Shown one piece after another: positions 58,592 through 64,000 of a DNA stretch of 64,000 bases. The DNA lies in contig NZ_JADLQQ010000004.1 of NCBI RefSeq assembly GCF_015477765.1, positions 434,001 to 498,000 on the forward strand. Direction: 5' to 3'. The notes beneath the pieces are model-generated. The model searched no databases. It saw only the letters and a list, made by a program, of their open reading frames with translations, and was not told where the DNA came from. A program made the position numbers and the translations under genes. Source of the stretch: Nocardia transvalensis (GTDB lineage: Bacteria > Actinomycetota > Actinomycetes > Mycobacteriales > Mycobacteriaceae). Position 1 is the stretch's first letter; every line of letters begins with the position of its first letter.

Positions 58592-59866
58592 TCAGCCGCG
58601 GTAGGTGCGGGCCACCAGGGCCGAGCGCAGGTACCACAGGCCACTCGCCTGCGTCGGATCGAAGCCGGTCAATTGGCCGATGCGCTTGAGCCGGTAGTCG
58701 ACGGTGTTGGTGTGCACGTGTAGCAGGCGTGCGGTCCGCTGTCGATTGAGGTTGTGGGCGATATGGGTCCGCAGCGTGTCCAGCAGTTCCGGATGCTCGT
58801 CGAGCGGGTCGAGCAGCGAGCCCAGATATTCGCGGCCCGGGCCGGGGCGAGTGAGCTGATATTCCAGGGCCAGATCGTCGAAGCGGTAGAGCCCGGGCAC
58901 CGACTGCAGCCGCGCCACCATATCGAGCAGTTGGTGCGCCTGGTCGGCGGCGGTGGGGATGGCGTCGGTGGCCGCGGTGACGACCGTCGCGGTGACCGGT
59001 ACCCGGGCCGCCCGGGCGAGCCGGCCGATGAGCTCCTCGAGATCGGCCTCCTCGACCTGGTCGGCGGGGACCAGCAGGGTGCCGCCGTCGACGCTCAGCA
59101 GCGACAGCGCGGATTCTCCGCAGTGCGTGGCCAATTCGGCCTGCACGCGGCGAAGTTTGCGCCGCGCCACCACCTTTGCGTCCAGCATGGGATTGGATTC
59201 CTCCGGATGCGGCGGGATCGCCAGCGCGAGAACCCGGTACCGCTCGGCGATCTCGATGCCGCATTCGCGGGCCATGGTCGAGGTCGGATGCCCGCCCAGC
59301 AGGGCAGAGGTCAGGGTGTGCACCGCCGTGTGGTGTTCGCTGACCACCGCGCGCAGCTCGCGGACGTAGGCCATCGACACCGCCGAGGTCATGGTGTCGA
59401 GCATTTCGACGACGAGTTTGGCCCCGCCGATGAGGTTTTCGTAGTCGGCGAGGTTGAGGGAGAGCACGGTGTCGTGGTCGCCGGAGCCCGCCGCGCGGTG
59501 CCGGTTGGCGGCATTGCTGACCACCAGATCGAAGCCGATCTTGAAGCCCTCGTGGATGGCGTGGTGGATGGTGTCGATGGGTACGCCCTCGCGCGCCCAC
59601 TGCGCGGCGGCCTCGGACAGTCGTTCGGTCTTCTCCGGGATGTCCTTACCGTCGAGCATGCTGACCGCCAGCTCGAGGCAGATCCGGGTGATGGTCGTGA
59701 CATCGCCGTAGATGGCATCGCCGGGCAAGGTGCCGCACGGCGCGACGTTCTCGACGAAGTGGCCGACCATCTGCCGCGACAGTGCCCACACGTCCTTCAG
59801 CGCGGACGACATGGGTCGTCCGGACACCGTCAGGCCCGGCCGGTCCGGAGTGGCGGCAACAGACAT
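58592..59866 (-). CDS. PucR-type transcriptional regulator
   Basis: A 424-residue regulator. The N-terminal two-thirds are helical (VWALSRQMVGHFVENVAPCGTLPGDAIYGDVTTITRICLELAVSML) and similar to the RsbT-like sensor region of nocardial PucR proteins. The C-terminal GGDEF-like/PucR segment ends in the HTH: HIAHNLNRQRTARLLHVHTNTVDYRLKRIGQLTG. The family regulates purine or other catabolic genes, and in mycobacteria and Nocardia it has many paralogues of unknown target. ATG at 59866, after GGAAGGAAGATGTCG. No target gene is adjacent, apart from the small genes. Confidence 0.88.
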   Translation of the reverse strand: MSVAATPDRPGLTVSGRPMSSALKDVWALSRQMVGHFVENVAPCGTLPGDAIYGDVTTITRICLELAVSMLDGKDIPEKTERLSEAAAQWAREGVPIDTIHHAIHEGFKIGFDLVVSNAANRHRAAGSGDHDTVLSLNLADYENLIGGAKLVVEMLDTMTSAVSMAYVRELRAVVSEHHTAVHTLTSALLGGHPTSTMARECGIEIAERYRVLALAIPPHPEESNPMLDAKVVARRKLRRVQAELATHCGESALSLLSVDGGTLLVPADQVEEADLEELIGRLARAARVPVTATVVTAATDAIPTAADQAHQLLDMVARLQSVPGLYRFDDLALEYQLTRPGPGREYLGSLLDPLDEHPELLDTLRTHIAHNLNRQRTARLLHVHTNTVDYRLKRIGQLTGFDPTQASGLWYLRSALVARTYRG

Positions 59867-60220
59867 GTCGACATCTTCCTTCCACCCCCGTTTACTGCAC
59901 TGCTGTATCAACGTAACCGGCCCGAGATGCCCGGGCGCGGTTTTGTGGATGGATCGTGATACTTCGGCACCGGCCGCCGGAAGGCTTTCGTGAACAGTCA
60001 CAACGCACTCGTGGCCGGGTGTGGCACGGGGCGCTCGGGGCGGGCCGGACCGTCGGCGGGGGTGAACGCCCGCGGCTGCCTCGGATCGGCGCAAACCGCC
60101 CGATACCCGCCGTGTCGCCCATCCGGGACCCGTCCTGCGCCGAATACCTGTCAGTACCGGCAAATCCGATGCGAATTGCCAGGGCTGGATGTAATCGCAA
60201 CTGCCAGAAAATAACCCAGA
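59867..60220 (+). other. Non-coding gap before the 23-residue peptide gene
   Basis: About 350 bases with no supported gene. The promoter of the PucR gene (minus) and that of the peptide gene (plus) should lie here. TGTAAT at 60190-60195, 42 bases before the peptide ATG, is a possible -10 element; I see no matching -35. Confidence 0.45.
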
Positions 60221-60236
60221 AGGAAGGAGCCCGGTG

Positions 60237-60308
60237 ATGATCCCGCAATTGATCGGCGCCATCTTCGGCGCAGTAACCGATTTCCTCGGAAAGCTGCTCG
60301 TGCCCTGA
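60237..60308 (+). CDS. 23-residue hydrophobic peptide gene
   Basis: An ATG preceded by AGGAAGGAG with a 7-base gap, an ideal ribosome site, opens a 23-codon ORF: start MIPQLIGAIFGA, then a short polar stretch with Thr, Asp and one Lys, ending in Leu/Val-Pro before TGA. The sequence is amphipathic to strongly hydrophobic, with Ile, Leu, Phe and Gly, one Asp and one Lys, and net charge near zero. It could insert into the membrane as a small regulatory peptide, or be a toxin-like or surface-active peptide. It stands alone between a PucR gene and a diguanylate cyclase gene. No family is known to me. Confidence 0.6.
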   Translation: MIPQLIGAIFGAVTDFLGKLLVP

Positions 60309-60349
60309 CCACCCGGCGTCAGGCCTCGACCGCTATGCCAGGCACATCC

Positions 60350-60364
60350 GTCCGGCGGCCGGAC
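60350..60364 (+). terminator. Short GC hairpin after the peptide gene
   Basis: GTCCGGCGGCCGGAC is a palindrome that can form a 5-bp stem with a 5-base loop, 41 bases after the peptide stop. It is a weak terminator candidate. Confidence 0.3.
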
Positions 60365-60462
60365 CTCGGGCGGCGGTTCGTCCGGATCCGGCCGCCACCG
60401 TGACAGTGGGACCGGGCCGGGATCGGGCACTCTCGAATCATCCGGTGGCGCACAGGTTTCGC

Positions 60463-61758
60463 CTAGGCCGGGCAGCGCCCTGCGGCGGTGTCGATACTGT
60501 GCAACACCCAGCGATTGGGGCCGGCAGCCTTGGCGCGGTACAACCCGGCGTCGGCGGCATCGAGCAACTTTTCGGCGTCCGCATTCGCCACCGGGGTGAC
60601 CACCGCACCGATACACGCCGACACCCGCAGCAGATGGTCGTCCACGGGGATCGGCTCGGACAGCGCGCTCAGCATCGTCTCCACGATCGTCGCCACCCGC
60701 ACCGCATCGCACGGTGGGGTGAACAGGACCACGAATTCGTCGCCGCCCACCCGGGCCGTCATGGCACCCAGGGCATGGGTGGCCAGGCGGTTGGCCACCG
60801 CGGTCAGCAATCGATCGCCGACGCCGTGGCCGTAGGTGTCGTTGATCGTCTTGAAGCCGTCCAGATCGATGAACCCCAGACCCACCCGGTCACCCGGTCC
60901 GGCACCGGCGATGATCGCGGCGAGGGTGTCCACCAGCTGGCGCCGATTCGGCAGCCCGGTCAGGGGATCGTGGCGGGCCTGCCGGTGCAGCTCCGCCTGC
61001 AGGGCCCGGCGCTGAGTGGTGTCCTCGCCGACCACCAGCAGATAGGCGGACCGGCCCCCGGTCTCGGGCACCAGCGTGATCGCCCACGCGGCCCAGCCGC
61101 CGCTGCCGTCGGGGCGGCGATACCGCAGCTCCAGCCGCACGGTTCCGGAGCCCGCCGCCAGCAGTTCCTCATAGACCCGCGTTTGCATTTCGGCGCGGTC
61201 CTCGGGGTGCACCAGCTCCGACACCGACCGCCCGCGCAGTTGCTGCACCGGCAGGCCGAGCATCGCCGCGAGCGTCGGATTGACATCGACCACGCGCCCG
61301 GCGGTGTCGCCGATGCCGATGGCGACCGCGGCATTGTCGAACATCACCCGGAATCGCACCTCGGCGGCGTGGCGGGCGTCGGCCATGGCCGAATGCAGCA
61401 TCTCCTGATGCTGCGCCCGTACCGACAGCAGGGCCTCGGTGTAGCCGCGTGACAGCTCACCCAGCAGTTCGATCAGCCGCTGCCCGTGCGGTGCAATCAT
61501 TTCCGTGAGCGGGGCCAAGGCGCGGGCCGAGCGGGCCAGCACCTGCGGGTCGGTCAGATTGGCCCGCACCAGTTCCGCGCCCACCGGCGCCGCGGCGGCG
61601 GGGTCGAAGGGCTCGGTCGATGCGGCATCGATCAGCCGCTCGATCAGCCCGGCCAGCAGCCGGTCGAGCTCACGCATCGACATCGGGACGAAACCGGTGT
61701 CGGCGACCGCGGTTCGCCATTGCCGTGCCAGCGCCGCGATGTCGCTGCGTCGTGTCAT
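60463..61758 (-). CDS. PAS-GGDEF diguanylate cyclase
   Basis: A 431-residue cytoplasmic c-di-GMP synthase. An N-terminal helical region (to about 140) is followed by a PAS domain (RFRVMFDNAAVAIGIGDTAGRVVDVNPTLAAMLG) and the GGDEF domain from about 275: RHDPLTGLPNRRQLVDTLA, then TARVGGDEFVVLF with the intact active site. The residues five before GGDEF do not form RxxD, so product feedback at the I-site is unlikely. There is no EAL domain and no membrane helix. ATG at 61758. The input signal is unknown; PAS may bind haem, flavin or a small ligand. Confidence 0.92.
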   Translation of the reverse strand: MTRRSDIAALARQWRTAVADTGFVPMSMRELDRLLAGLIERLIDAASTEPFDPAAAAPVGAELVRANLTDPQVLARSARALAPLTEMIAPHGQRLIELLGELSRGYTEALLSVRAQHQEMLHSAMADARHAAEVRFRVMFDNAAVAIGIGDTAGRVVDVNPTLAAMLGLPVQQLRGRSVSELVHPEDRAEMQTRVYEELLAAGSGTVRLELRYRRPDGSGGWAAWAITLVPETGGRSAYLLVVGEDTTQRRALQAELHRQARHDPLTGLPNRRQLVDTLAAIIAGAGPGDRVGLGFIDLDGFKTINDTYGHGVGDRLLTAVANRLATHALGAMTARVGGDEFVVLFTPPCDAVRVATIVETMLSALSEPIPVDDHLLRVSACIGAVVTPVANADAEKLLDAADAGLYRAKAAGPNRWVLHSIDTAAGRCPA

Positions 61759-62306
61759 GCAAACCCACCCCCGCCCAGATCCGACCTGCACTCACCGAAT
61801 TGCGGGAACGGCGTGGCGCCGAACCAGAGCACCAGGCTACCGCGCCGACGACACTCGCTCGCGGCGGCGTGCTACCGGGCGGAATGTTCCCGCGTGGCGC
61901 AGTCGGCGTGTCGGCGAGTTCCCGCGGCGGTGACGACCGGTACTTCCCCGGCTTCGCCAACGGTGGGAGCGGCTTTCGCGCCTCCTCGGGTGCGGGTGGG
62001 TGTACCCGACGGGACGCTGCGGGGGTGGTCGTGATCGCCGAAAAGTGGTTCACCCGTGGCTGTTACGGACCGGCTGGCCACATCGTGACGATGGCCTACC
62101 GGTGCTATCAGTCCGGTTCGACCGTACTCCCGTGCGTCAGTAGGAATATTCGCCGGTAGAGTAGGCGAAACTGTTGCAGGACAGCGCTTTCGGGTAACCG
62201 GAAAGCCCGATCCCGGCTTCGCGATCGTCACCCCGGAGTGGGACCTGCCGACCGGGACGGGCTGTCCGACCCCCCTATTCTCGGGGCGGCGCGCCCGAGT
62301 GAACTG
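61759..62306 (-). other. Non-coding stretch between the GGDEF gene and lsr2
   Basis: About 550 bases with open frames on both strands but none with a ribosome site or family resemblance; the longest (61872-62231 on the minus strand) reads as low-complexity Pro/Arg/Thr. Such a length is unusual for this compact region and might hold an unrecognised RNA or lost gene. I see no hairpin that decides. Confidence 0.5.
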
Positions 62307-62642
62307 TTACTTGTTCGCTTTGTGATAGGCGGAGACGATCTCGGAGGAAATTCGGCCGCGCGCCGAGACGTTGTAACCGTGTTTCTTCGCCCATTCCCGG
62401 ATGGCGACGGTTTGCTCGCGGTCGGCGGCGGTCTTCGGCCGTGCGGTAGTGCCGGCCTTCACCCGGCCCACCTTGCGGGCCTTTTCCGTCCAGGGCTCGA
62501 GTGCCCCCCGAAGCTTGCCTGCATTCAACGTCGACAGATCGATTTCATAGGCCACACCGTCGATCGAGAACTGCACGGTCTCATCCGCTTTGGACTTACC
62601 GTCGTAATCGTCGATGAGTGTGACGGTGACCTTCTTGGCCAT
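62307..62642 (-). CDS. lsr2: Lsr2-type nucleoid-associated protein
   Basis: A xenogeneic silencer that bridges and coats AT-rich DNA. 111 residues. The N-terminal oligomerisation domain AKKVTVTLIDDYDGKSKADETVQFSIDG and the C-terminal DNA-binding domain (REWAKKHGYNVSARGRISSEIVSAYHKA) with the RGR minor-groove motif are both intact. ATG at 62642; a GTG directly before it gives the same protein plus one residue. It sits alone with its own promoter region, AT-richer than its surroundings. Regulation unknown. Confidence 0.97.
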   Translation of the reverse strand: MAKKVTVTLIDDYDGKSKADETVQFSIDGVAYEIDLSTLNAGKLRGALEPWTEKARKVGRVKAGTTARPKTAADREQTVAIREWAKKHGYNVSARGRISSEIVSAYHKANK

Positions 62643-62863
62643 CACTGAGCCCTTTCACACGGACACGGAACTAACTGGGATTGTGTATACCGTACCGCAA
62701 GGGCGTCCTGTACAGCGAATCCGACGCTATTTCGGCGTTTCCCGGACGGAATGACGGAAAGGCGCAAAACAATCACCGCCGCCGCAATTCCTGAGCGGCA
62801 GGCTTTCGTATATCTTAATGCGGTCCGGTCGCGCCGGGCGGCGGGGAGTCGGATACTGGCACA

Positions 62864-63562
62864 GTGGCTGCTGACGGCGAACTGAACCCGGAGGATGCGA
62901 ACACGATCGAGCAGGTCATCGGCACCGGTGCGCCCGAAGAGGGCATCGGCACGTTTCGGTACCTGTTCGCCGAGCGGCACTGGGAGTGGTCGCCCGAGGT
63001 GGCGCGGATGCACGGCTACAGACCGGGCGAGGTGGAGCCGACCACCGAATTGCTGCTCTCGCACAAACACCCCGAGGACCGCGACCGCGTGGCCGCGCTG
63101 ATCACGTCGGTGGAGGACGGGGCACCGTTCTCGAGCAGTCACCGCATCGTCGACACCACCGGGCGCATCCATCATGTGATCGTGGTGTCGGACCAGCTGC
63201 TCGACGAATCGGGTCAGCAGATCGGCACGGCGGGCTATTACATCGACCTCACCACCACCGTGGCCGAACAACAGCGGCGCACCTTGGACGAAACGCTGCC
63301 CGAATTGTTCGCCGCGGGCGCCGAGATCGAACAGGCCCGGGGCGCGCTGATGGTGGTCTACGGAATCAGCGCCGAGCAGGCCCTGCGGTTGCTGCTGTGG
63401 CGTTCCCAGGAGACCCGCGTTCCACTGCGCTCCCTGTGCGCCCGGCTGACCGCCGAGATCGCCGAGCTCACCCGCACCGCCACCGATGTGCGCGGCCGCT
63501 TCGACCATCTGCTGCTGACCGTGCATCAAGGCATCGCGGACAGCAATGGGGACTCGAATTAG
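62864..63562 (+). CDS. PAS-ANTAR domain regulator
   Basis: A 232-residue cytoplasmic regulator. Residues about 20-130 are a PAS fold (GTFRYLFAERHWEWSPEVARMHGYRPGEV, later IVDTTGRIHHVIVVSDQLLDESGQQIGTAGYYIDLT). The C-terminal ANTAR domain (about 160-215: AEIEQARGALMVVYGISAEQALRLLLWRSQ) binds dual-hexaloop RNA and prevents termination. GTG at 62864 lies 7 bases after GATACT, so the transcript is probably leaderless. No target RNA was found nearby by eye. Confidence 0.88.
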   Translation: MAADGELNPEDANTIEQVIGTGAPEEGIGTFRYLFAERHWEWSPEVARMHGYRPGEVEPTTELLLSHKHPEDRDRVAALITSVEDGAPFSSSHRIVDTTGRIHHVIVVSDQLLDESGQQIGTAGYYIDLTTTVAEQQRRTLDETLPELFAAGAEIEQARGALMVVYGISAEQALRLLLWRSQETRVPLRSLCARLTAEIAELTRTATDVRGRFDHLLLTVHQGIADSNGDSN

Positions 63563-64000
63563 CGGGCCGCGAGCAGCGTGAGGATTTCCTCGGTCGTGGC
63601 GGTTTCGCCGAGCCGGGGAAAGATCTTGTCGACACTGTGCCGGTGCGAGTCGGTATCGCGGTCGCCGATCGCGTCGGTGGCCACGGTGACGTGATAGCCG
63701 TGCTCGTGTGCCGCGCGGGCGGTGGACTCCACGCCGATGCTGGTCGCGATCCCGCCCAGCACGATGCCGGTGACGCCGCGGCGGCGCAGTTGCAGATCGA
63801 GTTCGGTGCCGTGGAAGGCGCCCCACTGCCGCTTGGTGATCACGATATCGGTGGGCTGCACGTCGAGTTCGCCGACCAACTCGTCCCAGCCCTGGGGCAA
63901 AGCACCTGTCGGACCGGCGACCTCGGTCCGGCCGGGCGGCGCGTCGGCACCGTCGGGTGCGAACGAAACCCGCACGAGCGCCACCGGCAGGCCCTCCTTG
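63559..64000 (-). CDS. Isochorismatase-family hydrolase, 5'-truncated by the window end
   Basis: The frame is open to the end of the window, so the N-terminus with the catalytic Asp is missing; the visible 3' part is 147 codons. ITKRQWGAFHGTELDLQLRRRGVTGIVLGGIATSIGVESTARAAHEHGY contains the catalytic Lys (TKRQW) and the cis-peptide turn (GIATSIGVES). The position that is Cys in nicotinamidases and N-carbamoylsarcosine amidases is Ser here, as in isochorismatases. Its stop overlaps the PAS-ANTAR stop by 4 bases in convergent orientation. Confidence 0.85.
   Translation of the reverse strand, partial: KEGLPVALVRVSFAPDGADAPPGRTEVAGPTGALPQGWDELVGELDVQPTDIVITKRQWGAFHGTELDLQLRRRGVTGIVLGGIATSIGVESTARAAHEHGYHVTVATDAIGDRDTDSHRHSVDKIFPRLGETATTEEILTLLAAR

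Noticed and set aside
61872..62231. 119-codon minus-strand ORF between the GGDEF gene and lsr2
   Set aside because: No ribosome site, low-complexity translation and no recognisable domain.
1..64000. CRISPR arrays, rRNA and tRNA genes, insertion sequences
   Set aside because: No spaced direct repeats, no rRNA-like stretches, no recognisable tRNA cloverleaf and no transposase-like protein were seen by eye. A tRNA scan was not possible.

Overview
The window is 64 kb of high-GC actinobacterial chromosome, most likely from a Nocardia species or a close mycolic-acid-containing relative. The main reason is gene order: recA-recX, the gluABCD glutamate transporter, miaB, an Rv2732c-like membrane protein, a DUF349 protein, an Rv2728c-like protein, miaA, dapF, hflX and an acyl-CoA dehydrogenase. 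This is the mycobacterial/corynebacterial order around Rv2737c-Rv2724c. An Lsr2-type nucleoid protein, many GTG starts, many apparently leaderless promoters and a PafBC-type recA promoter agree with this.

Layout. 0-3.1 kb: end of an aminoglycoside phosphotransferase-like gene, a drug-efflux MFS protein and its divergent double-module Lrp/AsnC regulator. 3.1-5.7 kb: recA behind two DNA-damage control sites, then an unusual recX. 5.7-15.9 kb: genes inserted between recX and gluABCD, which are close neighbours in corynebacteria. They are a DUF2795 protein, a hydrolase, a THUMP methyltransferase behind a possible 7-codon leader, an ABC exporter, a zinc-ribbon protein, a DUF6236 protein, and a two-gene cassette of a cobalamin-type radical SAM enzyme and an MFS exporter. 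The cassette lies between a decayed gluD fragment and intact gluD. 15.9-32.2 kb: the conserved housekeeping block.

32-36 kb: a DUF574 methyltransferase, an unknown protein, an F420-type oxidoreductase and a sugar epimerase. 36-43.7 kb: divergent operons of a two-component system with a membrane glycosyltransferase-like protein, and a GT2/TIGR04282/molybdopterin-oxidoreductase set; then two further coupled genes. 43.7-44.7 kb: a CDF metal exporter with a CmtR-like sensor and a clear operator. 44.9-48.6 kb: a hydrolase, a haem-oxygenase-like diiron protein, an MTQ2-like methyltransferase, a CDGSH protein, a GNAT acetyltransferase and a probably frameshifted small gene. 48.5-53.3 kb: a four-gene operon of the uncharacterised SCO2521-SCO2524 families, including a variant P-loop protein. 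53.4-64 kb: an OafA-like acyltransferase, an XRE/DUF574/DUF397 cluster divergent from two small proteins, a PucR-type regulator, a free-standing 23-residue hydrophobic peptide gene, a diguanylate cyclase, lsr2, a PAS-ANTAR regulator and the end of an isochorismatase-family hydrolase.

The most promising leads for undescribed biology are the radical SAM/MFS island with its upstream small ORF and operator, the SCO2521-2524 operon, the 23-residue peptide gene, the RecX with a doubled C-terminal module, and the diiron/CDGSH/methyltransferase cluster. No rRNA, tRNA, CRISPR array or intact transposase was recognised by eye. All family assignments come from reading the sequence and from memory; no search was run.
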